This document shows positions 27,351 through 35,182 of a stretch of DNA of 52,766 nucleotides, piece by piece. The translations under genes were made by a program, and so were the position numbers. Within the stretch, counting starts at the first letter, position 1, and each line of letters opens with the position of its first letter. This stretch comes from CAZHHH01 sp052400685 (lineage in GTDB: Bacteria > Bacteroidota > Bacteroidia > Bacteroidales > Marinilabiliaceae). Location of the stretch: NCBI GenBank assembly GCA_052400685.1, contig JBQTGJ010000025.1; one strand, given 5' to 3'. The notes beneath the pieces are model-generated. The model searched no databases. It saw only the letters and a program-made list of their open reading frames with translations, and had not been told where the DNA came from.

Positions 27351-27520
27351 AAGCATTATTTACTTGGTGAATTATTCTTTTGCTTTTTAAAATGGAAAGT
27401 AATGATCTCTTAATATTTTGTTTTAGGCTAATTTTTGTATTTGTTTGACCAATATTTAAACATTAATTAATGCTGTTTTTTGTTTATTTACGAATACTTG
27501 TTATCTAATGTCGTGAATTA

Positions 27521-27919
27521 ATGGAATACACCTTTCTGATTTTTTTCTGTTTTTATTTTGGATATTCGTTCCCGATATTTGGAACTTATATAGACGCTTC
27601 GCCTGTTAATTTTACGAATGTGCTATCAGCTACTGCCGATGGCGATGTTATCTTGCTTGAAGCCGAAAATTATGATGATCTTATTTCTTTCCTTGACGGG
27701 AAATTTATTTCAATTAAAAATGCCTGATTTTTTTTTATTAATGGAGATGAGGGCGATATCAATACTATATTATTTTTAAACTGTATTATTTAAGAATATA
27801 AATAGTTGCTTGTTACGCATCGATGATACTAAAGCTACGATACACCTGATAAGATTTGATAATGCAATTCTCACAAAGGAGGGGGATTCTTTTGGCGAGT
27901 CTAAAACAAAACTATAAAC
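27521..27919 (+). pseudogene. Decayed beta-helix/DUF4957-like secreted protein
   Basis: An ATG frame of 68 residues starts with a hydrophobic segment (YTFLIFFCFYFGYSFPIFG) and continues DASPVNFTNVLSATADGDVI, then LLEAENYDDLISFLDGKFIS and IKNA-stop, the first rungs of a beta-helix such as DUF4957 or PL6-type proteins. After the stop, other frames read FINGDEGDINTILFLNCII and later LLRIDDTKATIHLIRFDNAI followed by LTKEGDSFGES, again typical of DUF4957-like rungs. The pieces lie in different frames and are much shorter than a whole protein, so this is a broken relic with deletions. It ends inside the leader of the pectate lyase gene. Confidence 0.6.
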
Positions 27920-27922
27920 AAT

Positions 27923-29674
27923 ATGAAAAAATTTCAACTATTGATTTTAATGATGGTGATTACTATGTCCGCATGGGCGCAAGTGCCGGCTTTCCCAGGT
28001 GCTGAAGGGCATGGTAGATATGTTACTGGTGGCCGAGGAGGAGCGGTGGTTAAGGTAACGTCACTCAACGATGATATTTATGAAGTAGGTACTCTTAGAT
28101 GGGCTCTTAATCAGCCTTCGCCCAAAACAATTGTGTTTGAAGTTTCCGGAACTATTTTTTTGAACAGCGCATTGAAGATTAATAAGGGAAATGTTACCAT
28201 TGCAGGACAATCAGCGCCCGGTTATGGTATTTGCATTGCCGAATTTCCCGTAACCGTTAATGCAGATAATGTTATTGTCCGTTTTTTACGTTTCCGTATG
28301 GGGGATGACAATGTTGCCAATGCAGATGGTGCTGATGCCTTTGGCGGTCGTGATTATGGAAATGTGATTATTGATCATTGTTCCGTCTCCTGGAGTACTG
28401 ATGAGTGTGCTTCTTTTTATGGTATGACGAATTTTACCATGCAATGGTGTCTCATTGCGGAAAGTTTACGCTTGTCTCAACATTCCAAAGGAGCTCATGG
28501 TTATGGAGGTATTTGGGGCGGAAATGAAGCTTCGTTTCATCATAACCTGATGGCTCATCATGACAGTCGAACGCCACGGTTTGGACCTGCCGTTAGCACG
28601 CAGGGTAATGATTTTGTCGATTATCGTAATAATGTAATTTACAACTGGAGTGGCAATGGTTGTTATGGCGGAGAAGCAATGAATATTAATTTGGTTGCAA
28701 ATTATTATAAACCTGGACCGGCAACACCTACCGGTACTAAACGGGGGCGTCTGCTGGCTTTCGATAAAAAAACGGGTTTGCCCGAATCCGACGGTTTTTA
28801 TCCGATTAATGATGTGTGGGGGACGCTTTACATTGAGGGAAATAAGATTGATCACTCAACCAGTTCGGGCAGTGACGTAACCGTTTGTGAAAACGCAACG
28901 GCCGACAACTGGAGTTATGGCGTTTATAATCAGATCCATTCAAAGTACAATGTGACAATGGCTGAAAAGGAGGCCATGAAGCGAACAACCTCGCTGGATG
29001 CTGGCGAAGTAACGACCCATGACCCCGATCAGGCTTATGATTTTGTTTTACAATTTGTTGGCGCCTCCTTGAAACGAGATGCGCTTGATAAACGAATTGT
29101 TGAGGAAACCCGTAATGGAACTGCTGCTTTTAAAGGTGCTTCTACCGATAAGTGGGGTATTATTGATTCTCCCTATGATTTGATGCCCGAAACGGCTGGA
29201 GAAGATTGGTCGCCCTGGCCAGAATTTTCATCTGCAATAGCAGAGCCAGACTCTGACAACGATGGGATGCCTGATAGCTGGGAACTTCAACAGGGGTTGA
29301 ACCCGGATGTTGTGGATCACAATCTATATACATTGAGTTCTGATTATACAAACCTGGAGGTATACCTTAACAGTTTGGTGGATCATGTAATGGTGTCAGA
29401 AGTAGATGATGTTTCAACCGGGATTGATGCAGTTGATTATAACGACTTTCATGTGACGCCTAATCCTGTTGGCGAAAGTGCCATTGTCTATTGTGCTTCG
29501 CCATTGAGAATGTTGCGCATTTATAATGAGGCTGGAAATCTTTGCCTTCAGGTTGATATGGGTGGTCAATTATCCGCTGTTGTCGATGTTAGTGGGCTTA
29601 CGTCCGGATTTTATATCTTTTCCGTTGAAACGGTGATGGGAAAGATGTTTAATTATAAAGTCATGAAGTTGTGA
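27923..29674 (+). CDS. Secreted pectate lyase (PL1) with T9SS C-terminal signal
   Basis: This 583-residue protein has a signal peptide (ends MSAWAQ, residue 20), then a PL1 parallel beta-helix (about 22-420): FPGAEGHGRYVTGGRGGAVV, TIAGQSAPGYGI, FLRFRMGDDN, VIIDHCSVSWSTDECASFYG and HDSRTPRFGP, where the Arg of RTPR is probably catalytic. A linker with DSDNDGMPDSWELQQGLNPD resembles a calcium-binding thrombospondin-3 type segment. The last 75 or so residues form a Por/T9SS sorting domain (VTPNPVGESAIV; GLTSGFYIFSVET; FNYKVMKL). It should be exported by type IX secretion and cleave homogalacturonan by beta-elimination. Confidence 0.93.
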   Translation: MKKFQLLILMMVITMSAWAQVPAFPGAEGHGRYVTGGRGGAVVKVTSLNDDIYEVGTLRWALNQPSPKTIVFEVSGTIFLNSALKINKGNVTIAGQSAPGYGICIAEFPVTVNADNVIVRFLRFRMGDDNVANADGADAFGGRDYGNVIIDHCSVSWSTDECASFYGMTNFTMQWCLIAESLRLSQHSKGAHGYGGIWGGNEASFHHNLMAHHDSRTPRFGPAVSTQGNDFVDYRNNVIYNWSGNGCYGGEAMNINLVANYYKPGPATPTGTKRGRLLAFDKKTGLPESDGFYPINDVWGTLYIEGNKIDHSTSSGSDVTVCENATADNWSYGVYNQIHSKYNVTMAEKEAMKRTTSLDAGEVTTHDPDQAYDFVLQFVGASLKRDALDKRIVEETRNGTAAFKGASTDKWGIIDSPYDLMPETAGEDWSPWPEFSSAIAEPDSDNDGMPDSWELQQGLNPDVVDHNLYTLSSDYTNLEVYLNSLVDHVMVSEVDDVSTGIDAVDYNDFHVTPNPVGESAIVYCASPLRMLRIYNEAGNLCLQVDMGGQLSAVVDVSGLTSGFYIFSVETVMGKMFNYKVMKL

Positions 29675-29699
29675 ATATGCTCATGGTTGAGGATTAACA

Positions 29700-29737
29700 A
29701 AAAAAGAGGTTACGATATTTATCGTAACCTCTTTTTT
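29700..29737 (+). terminator. Terminator after the pectate lyase gene
   Basis: A perfect 17-bp stem (AAAAAAGAGGTTACGAT with its complement) encloses ATTT, ending in a T-run and sitting just before the tRNA 3' end. Confidence 0.95.
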
Positions 29738-29738
29738 G

Positions 29739-29812
29739 TACCGAGAGACGGACTTGAACCGTCGACCTCATGATTATGAATCATGCGCTCTAACCAGCTG
29801 AGCTACCTCGGC
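29739..29812 (-). tRNA. tRNA-Met (CAT anticodon)
   Basis: The minus strand folds as a cloverleaf: acceptor GCCGAGG with TCTCGGT (G-U at both ends), D arm GCTC-AGCTGGTTA-GAGC, anticodon arm CATGA-TTCATAA-TCATG with anticodon CAT, and T arm GACGG-TTCAAGT-CCGTC. The 3' CCA is not encoded. A CAT anticodon could also belong to an Ile2 tRNA with modified C34; the body looks like elongator Met. Confidence 0.92.
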
Positions 29813-30374
29813 ATCTCTTGTTCTTGCATTAAACATTTCTGTTTTGCGGTTGCAAATGTAGCAGTTTGTCTCATATTTTCAAATCTTACCGCTGCTTTTT
29901 TTGTGAGTTTTTGTGCGTATTCTGTTAAATCCCTTATTGTCAATTACTATTGTTTTGGGTTTCGTGTTATTTGTGTTCGTAGTCCAGTATATTCTGGAGG
30001 ATCAAAACGGCGTTTTTTGTTGCGGGCATTGTTATTTATGGATGAATCGCTGAAATGTTGTAACAGGCATTTTTTTGCTGTAGCTGTAGCGAAGCGGATC
30101 ATGAATACCATGAAAAAATAATACCTAATGAATAAAAAAGTAAAAGCCTGTGCGGCTTGAGCACTTAAATGGAGAATATATTTTTTACCGGACAATCGTG
30201 ATATGGTTATTATGGTACGATATAAATCCCTATTTTTACGGTTTCATAAAAAATACAGTGTTGAAGCGAACATTTTTGCAAAAAACACAAACATTCATGT
30301 GAAGTGTATTTGTGGCGTTATATTCAATCTGACAAATAGATTATTTAAGGATATAACGACTATGGTAAAGGAAC
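29813..30374. other. Intergenic region carrying a composite repeat
   Basis: No convincing gene; frames seen here are short and lack family features. From 30088 to 30203 it carries the GCGAAGCGGATCA...CCGGACAAT repeat also found at 49126-49243. Confidence 0.5.
30088..30203 (+). repeat. Composite GCGAAGCGG...CCGGACAAT repeat, copy A
   Basis: It starts GCGAAGCGGATCATGAAT, continues through AATAAAAAAGTAAAAGCCTG then TGCGGCTTGAGCACTTAAAT, and ends TATTTTTTACCGGACAATCG. A close relative is at 49126-49243 and a partial copy at 49584-49651. Confidence 0.8.
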
Positions 30375-30535
30375 TCTCACAATGGGGATGATAATTTTTA
30401 CGGGAGTTTCATGTGGCAACTAAGAAACAAATTATAGAATAAACAGAAAACGAGCCATGGGAATTATTTCACATATAAAGAGGATGATTAATTCCGGCGA
30501 GCTTCATGTGGCAAAAACAAACAAATTATAAACAC
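30375..30535 (+). repeat. Tandem leader element upstream of galE
   Basis: Two units run up to the galE start. The first holds GGATGATAATTTTTACGGGA then GTTTCATGTGGCAACTAAG, AAACAAATTATA. The second holds ACGAGCCATGGGAATTATTT then ATGATTAATTCCGGCGAGCT, TCATGTGGC and ACAAATTATAAACACATG, the final ATG being the galE start. Related leaders precede susD, the pectate lyase, DUF4954 and the amidotransferase-like gene. Confidence 0.8.
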
Positions 30536-31564
30536 ATGCAGAAACAAATATTAGTAACGGGAGGCACAGGTTACATTGGCTCTCACACAGTTGTTGAACT
30601 TCAAAAAGCGGGTTTTGAAGTGGTTATTGTTGATAATCTCTCTAATTCGAAAATTGAAGTTCTCGATGCGATAGAAAAAATATCAGGTGTGAAACCAATT
30701 TTTGAGAAAATTGATTTGGATGATAAAAAGGCGACCGATCATTTTTTCGATCAGTATACGAAGATTGATGCCATTATTCATTTTGCCGCTTTTAAGGCAG
30801 TTGGCGAGTCGGTTCAAAAACCGTTGGAGTATTACCGCAATAACCTGAATTCATTGATGAATTTGTTGGATAATATGCGCAGACATGCGATCTCTAATTT
30901 GGTCTTCAGCTCCAGTTGTACTGTTTATGGTCAGCCCGATAAATTACCTGTAACCGAACAAACGCCGCGTAAACCGGCCGAGTCGCCTTATGGTAATACC
31001 AAAGCCATTAGCGAGGATATTATGAACGATTTTTGTAAGGTTAATGCGTCTGTTAACTGCCTTGCCCTGCGTTATTTTAATCCTATCGGTGCGCATCCTT
31101 CAGCATTAATAGGAGAGCTGCCTGTTGGTGTGCCCGGTAATCTGGTGCCTTTTATTACTCAAACGGCGGCTGGCTTACGTAAGGAATTGAGCATTTTTGG
31201 TGATGATTATAATACTCCCGATGGTACGGCAGTACGTGATTATATTAATGTGGTGGATTTGGCCGGAGCTCATGTAGTTGCTATTAATCGTTTACTGAAT
31301 AAAAAGAACAAACGCAATTTTGAGTTTTTTAATATCGGAACCGGAAACGGCGTTTCTGTGTTGGAGTTGGTTAAAACTTTTATTGAGGTGACAGGTGTTA
31401 ATTTACCTTATAAAATAGCACCGCGAAGGGCAGGTGATATCGAAAAAATATGGGCTGATACATCATTGGCCAACACCGAACTCGGATGGAAAGCGGAAAA
31501 ATCAGTGGCGGAAACGTTGCTCTCTGCCTGGAATTGGGAGAAAAGTGTGAGGGGTATCAAATAA
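30536..31564 (+). CDS. galE: UDP-glucose 4-epimerase
   Basis: This 342-residue short-chain dehydrogenase-type epimerase interconverts UDP-glucose and UDP-galactose (or the GlcNAc forms) with bound NAD. Start 30536 (MQKQILVTGGTGYIGSHTVV) is at the end of the leader element. Visible motifs are the NAD loop TGGTGYIGSH, the catalytic serine region VFSSSCTVYG, SPYGNTK with the catalytic Tyr and Lys, and RYFNPIGAHPSALIGE. It precedes rfbB by 400 bases and probably feeds surface polysaccharide or galactose use. Confidence 0.93.
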   Translation: MQKQILVTGGTGYIGSHTVVELQKAGFEVVIVDNLSNSKIEVLDAIEKISGVKPIFEKIDLDDKKATDHFFDQYTKIDAIIHFAAFKAVGESVQKPLEYYRNNLNSLMNLLDNMRRHAISNLVFSSSCTVYGQPDKLPVTEQTPRKPAESPYGNTKAISEDIMNDFCKVNASVNCLALRYFNPIGAHPSALIGELPVGVPGNLVPFITQTAAGLRKELSIFGDDYNTPDGTAVRDYINVVDLAGAHVVAINRLLNKKNKRNFEFFNIGTGNGVSVLELVKTFIEVTGVNLPYKIAPRRAGDIEKIWADTSLANTELGWKAEKSVAETLLSAWNWEKSVRGIK

Positions 31565-31610
31565 TATATGTGGGTGCATGAAACAACTATGTTTGCAGAA
31601 AGACGCCTCT

Positions 31611-31760
31611 AATTAGTGTTTGTCTATAATGTCAACTACTTCGTTATGCTTGCCATAAAAACAGTTATTTACGAAAAGTAAACTCCTTGATTTTTATGAC
31701 TTCACAAGCCTTGTATTTGAACTTTATATTTTAAACCCTTAGTTTATGGACAGGCTCTAA
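31611..31760 (+). repeat. 150-bp hairpin-type repeat, copy 2
   Basis: Near-identical to 10706-10855 and to the reverse of 38086-38235, running from TTAGTGTTTGTCTATAATGT to AGTTTATGGACAGGCTCTAA. It lies between galE and rfbB. Confidence 0.85.
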
Positions 31761-31764
31761 TTGG

Positions 31765-31910
31765 TACCAGCAAGTAAACGAAAGTGTGGCAGATAAGAAT
31801 GTTTCATTTTTGAGGCTTGTGAAGACTGGTGAATACGGGTTTACTGGTGTAAATGGACATTTTTTGAAACAAGCATAACGCAGAAGCTGTAGTTTTCTTG
31901 TAATCACTTT
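31765..31910 (+). repeat. Diverged 150-bp-family repeat in reverse arrangement
   Basis: It directly follows copy 2 and reads like the reverse-arranged members (GAGGCTTGTGAAG, ACGGGTTTACTGGTGTAAATGG, ACAAGCATAACGCAGAAGC). The two repeats are arranged head to head. Confidence 0.6.
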
Positions 31911-31969
31911 TAGGATAATAGCCAAGCATGGTGTTCGGTTTTGACAATAAATAATTAAATACTATTTGA

Positions 31970-33019
31970 ATGAAAACAATTCTTATAACTGGTGGTGCAG
32001 GCTTTATAGGCTCTCACGTCGTTCGGCTTTTTGTTAATAAATACCCACAATACAAAATAGTGAACCTTGACGCACTTACTTATGCAGGGAATCTCGAAAA
32101 TCTGAAGGATTTGGAATTTAAACCTAATTATGAGTTTGTAAAGGGTGATATTACCGATCTTAAGGTTGTTAACCGATTGTTTGCCAACTATCATTTTGAT
32201 GGGGTTATCCATCTGGCTGCCGAATCGCATGTGGACAGATCTATCAGTAATCCGTTGGAATTTTTTAATACCAATATACTGGGAACTGTTACATTGCTGA
32301 ATGCGGCACGTATGGAGTGGCAGGGCCACTTTGAAGGAAAGCGGTTTTATCATATCTCCACCGATGAGGTGTATGGCTCGTTGGGAAGTACTGGACTTTT
32401 TACTGAGTCGACCGCCTATGACCCTCGTAGCCCATATTCGGCATCCAAAGCCAGTAGTGATCATTTGGTGAGGGCTTACTTTCACACTTATGGTTTGCCA
32501 GTGGTTATTAGTAATTGTTCAAATAATTATGGCCCCAATCAATTTCCTGAGAAATTATTACCTCTGTCTATTAATAATATTTTAAACAATCGGCCCATTC
32601 CTATTTATGGGAAAGGCGATAATATCAGAGATTGGTTATATGTGGAAGATCACGCTGCCGCCATAGATCTTATTTTTCATGAAGGGAAGAATGGTGATAC
32701 CTATAATATTGGTGGTATCAACGAATGGAAAAATATTGATCTTATTTATTTGCTTTGTGGCGTGATGGATGCTGAATTAGGGCGCGCAGCCGGAACATCT
32801 GAAAAACTCATTACTTTTGTAAAAGACAGGGCCGGACACGACCGTCGTTATGCCATCGATTCATCTAAATTGATGCGTGAGTTAGGATGGAAGCCTTCTT
32901 TGCAATTTGAAGAGGGATTGCGTAAAACGGTTAAATGGTATCTCGCTAATCAGGAATGGATGCGACACATTTTGTCGGGCGAGTATGAAGATTATTATCA
33001 TAAGCAATATGGGGAATAA
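31970..33019 (+). CDS. rfbB: dTDP-glucose 4,6-dehydratase
   Basis: This 349-residue NAD-dependent enzyme converts dTDP-glucose to dTDP-4-keto-6-deoxyglucose, the entry to dTDP-rhamnose and related deoxysugars of surface polysaccharides. Motifs are TGGAGFIGSHVV, IHLAAESHVDRSISNPLEF, YHISTDEVYGSL (catalytic Asp-Glu), SPYSASKASSDHLV (Tyr/Lys), NCSNNYGPNQFPEKLLPL and GDNIRDWLYVEDH. No rfbA, rfbC or rfbD follows, so the remaining steps are encoded elsewhere. Confidence 0.95.
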   Translation: MKTILITGGAGFIGSHVVRLFVNKYPQYKIVNLDALTYAGNLENLKDLEFKPNYEFVKGDITDLKVVNRLFANYHFDGVIHLAAESHVDRSISNPLEFFNTNILGTVTLLNAARMEWQGHFEGKRFYHISTDEVYGSLGSTGLFTESTAYDPRSPYSASKASSDHLVRAYFHTYGLPVVISNCSNNYGPNQFPEKLLPLSINNILNNRPIPIYGKGDNIRDWLYVEDHAAAIDLIFHEGKNGDTYNIGGINEWKNIDLIYLLCGVMDAELGRAAGTSEKLITFVKDRAGHDRRYAIDSSKLMRELGWKPSLQFEEGLRKTVKWYLANQEWMRHILSGEYEDYYHKQYGE

Positions 33020-33048
33020 AAAAAAGGGAGCTAAGCTCCCTTTTTTTT
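33018..33048. terminator. Bidirectional terminator between rfbB and glmS
   Basis: An A8-GGGAG stem pairs with CTCCC-T8 around a CTAAG loop and overlaps the rfbB stop. It can serve both the rightward rfbB and the leftward glmS transcripts. Confidence 0.88.
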
Positions 33049-33145
33049 GTTCCATTTATTATAATATATAGCTCATTTTTAAAGTTTTATAGACTTGTTA
33101 GTCGTCGTTCGAAGGATGAGCTTCTATACGGTTTATATCAATACT

Positions 33146-34981
33146 TTATTCTACCGTAACCGATTTGGCCAGGTTTCTGGGTTGATCAACGTTACAGCCC
33201 CGCATCACGGCAATATGATAGGATAGTATCTGCAGTGGAATGACTGCCAGCAACGGAGATACAGCTTCGTGGCATTCAGGAATTTCAATTACATGGTCGG
33301 CCATTTTGCGGATAGATTTATCCCCTCGGGTAACAATGGCTACCACTTTCCCTTTTCGGGCTTTAACTTCCTGAATGTTACTAATCATTTTTTCGTACGA
33401 GGTGTCGTTGGCAGCCAGAGCAAATACCGGCATATTTTCGTCGATGAGTGCAATGGGACCATGCTTCATTTCAGCAGCCGGATAGCCTTCTGCGTGTATG
33501 TAGCTGATTTCTTTAAGCTTCAGAGCGCCCTCGAGTGCCACCGGGTAAAGAAGTCCTCGACCCATGTAAAGCGCATTGGATACATCTTTGTAAACCGATG
33601 CGATTTTTTTAATTTTTTCTTCTTCTTTTAAAATTTCTTCTATTTTTTCGGGCACACTAATCAGTTCATGTATTAGTGTTGAATATTCTGCCTGTGGCAA
33701 TGTTTTACGTTTGCTACCCAACAGCATCGCCATCATAAGCAGGACGGTTATTTGTGAAGTAAATGCCTTGGTTGATGCAACACCGATTTCGATCCCGGCA
33801 TGTGTGTAAACACCGGCATCTGTCTCGCGCGAAATGGTTGAACCGGCCACATTGCAAATGCCTAAAACAGTGGCCCCGGCTTCTTTGACCTTACGTATGG
33901 CGGCCAGCGTGTCTGCGGTTTCGCCGCTTTGCGAAATGGCGATGACTAAATCGTCTTCAAAAATGATCGGATGACGATAGCGAAATTCAGAGCCATATTC
34001 AACTTCAACAGGAATACGGGCGTATTTTTCAAACAGGTATTCGCCAACCAGGCCGGCATGCCAGGATGTTCCACAAGCTACAATAATGATGCGCTTGGCG
34101 TTGATTAATTTGGGCATCACATCCAGTACTCCGCCTAGAAATATTTTGCTTCCATCCATGGCCACACGCCCACGAAAGGTGTCGGTTATTGTTGCAGGCT
34201 GTTCATGAATCTCTTTGAGCATAAAATGCTCATAGCCGTTTTTATCAATGTGATCGATCGATAGCGTAATTTTTTTGACGTCGGGCGTGAGGTTGTCGTT
34301 GCTTAAGCTTTTAAGTTCCAGTTTCTCACGGGTAATGATGGCTACTTCTTCGTCGTTGAGGTACATCACCTGATCGGTATACTCAATAATGGGCGTGGCA
34401 TCTGATGCCAAAAAATATTCCTGGTTTCCTACTCCAATGACCAGCGGACTTCCTTTGCGGGCTGCGATGAGCTGTCCTGGTTCATCTTCACAATAAATAA
34501 CAAGACCATAGGCCCCTACCACTCGCGACAGGGCCAGTCTGACGGCTAATTCGGCGCTGATGTTTTGCTCCAGGTAGATGTTTTCTATTAAATTGGCCAG
34601 AACTTCGGTGTCGGTATCACTTTCAAAGGAATAGCCGCGGTTGGAGAGTTCTTTTTTTAGGTGGGTATAATTTTCGATAATGCCATTGTGGACAACGGAA
34701 AATTTACCTTTCATCGATTGATGCGGATGCGCGTTACGGTCGCTGGGTTCTCCATGTGTTGCCCAGCGGGTGTGCCCCATTCCAACCGTACCTGAAATAT
34801 CCTTATCTTTAACAAGATTCTCTAAGTCTTTTACTTTTCCTTTGCATTTATACACATGCGAAGTTCCATTGTGTAAGGCAATACCTGCCGAGTCGTAACC
34901 CCGGTATTCCAGTCTTTGTAACCCTTTAATTAATATCGGAAACGCAGTACGATCCCCAACATAAGCAACAATTCCACACAT
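33146..34981 (-). CDS. glmS: Glutamine-fructose-6-phosphate aminotransferase (isomerizing)
   Basis: This 611-residue cytoplasmic enzyme makes glucosamine-6-phosphate from fructose-6-phosphate and glutamine, the first step to UDP-GlcNAc. Start MCGIVAYVGDR places the catalytic Cys at residue 2. The glutaminase domain (about 1-220) shows LEYRGYDSAGIAL and GHTRWATHGEPSDRNAHPH. Two SIS domains follow (VACGTSWHAGLVGEYL, AISQSGETADTLAAI, AEGYPAAEMKHGPIAL), and the C-terminus is QPRNLAKSVTVE. Length and motifs are normal. No glmS ribozyme-like leader is evident upstream. Confidence 0.97.
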   Translation of the reverse strand: MCGIVAYVGDRTAFPILIKGLQRLEYRGYDSAGIALHNGTSHVYKCKGKVKDLENLVKDKDISGTVGMGHTRWATHGEPSDRNAHPHQSMKGKFSVVHNGIIENYTHLKKELSNRGYSFESDTDTEVLANLIENIYLEQNISAELAVRLALSRVVGAYGLVIYCEDEPGQLIAARKGSPLVIGVGNQEYFLASDATPIIEYTDQVMYLNDEEVAIITREKLELKSLSNDNLTPDVKKITLSIDHIDKNGYEHFMLKEIHEQPATITDTFRGRVAMDGSKIFLGGVLDVMPKLINAKRIIIVACGTSWHAGLVGEYLFEKYARIPVEVEYGSEFRYRHPIIFEDDLVIAISQSGETADTLAAIRKVKEAGATVLGICNVAGSTISRETDAGVYTHAGIEIGVASTKAFTSQITVLLMMAMLLGSKRKTLPQAEYSTLIHELISVPEKIEEILKEEEKIKKIASVYKDVSNALYMGRGLLYPVALEGALKLKEISYIHAEGYPAAEMKHGPIALIDENMPVFALAANDTSYEKMISNIQEVKARKGKVVAIVTRGDKSIRKMADHVIEIPECHEAVSPLLAVIPLQILSYHIAVMRGCNVDQPRNLAKSVTVE

Positions 34982-35182
34982 AAACGGTTTAATTTATGAG
35001 ATTATGAAGTTTCAATCAGCTGATTGTCTTTCTAAATAGTTTGTATCTGTTTATATAATGGCACAAGTTATAAAAATAATGTATCTGTTTTTTGAGTCGT
35101 GCCATTAGTTTTTCGCTTTCCCTGTTCTCTATGGTGTCAAAACAGCATTCTTTTGACCTTGCATTGCTCCCCCATAGCTATT

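Noticed and set aside
29783..30391. Several 60-110 residue frames in the gap after tRNA-Met.
   Set aside because: They lie over repeats and the tRNA, overlap each other on both strands and show no domain; the sequence is better explained as repeats.
34982..35182. A glmS riboswitch/ribozyme upstream of glmS.
   Set aside because: The short leader shows no conserved ribozyme core by eye, and I know of no glmS ribozyme in this phylum.
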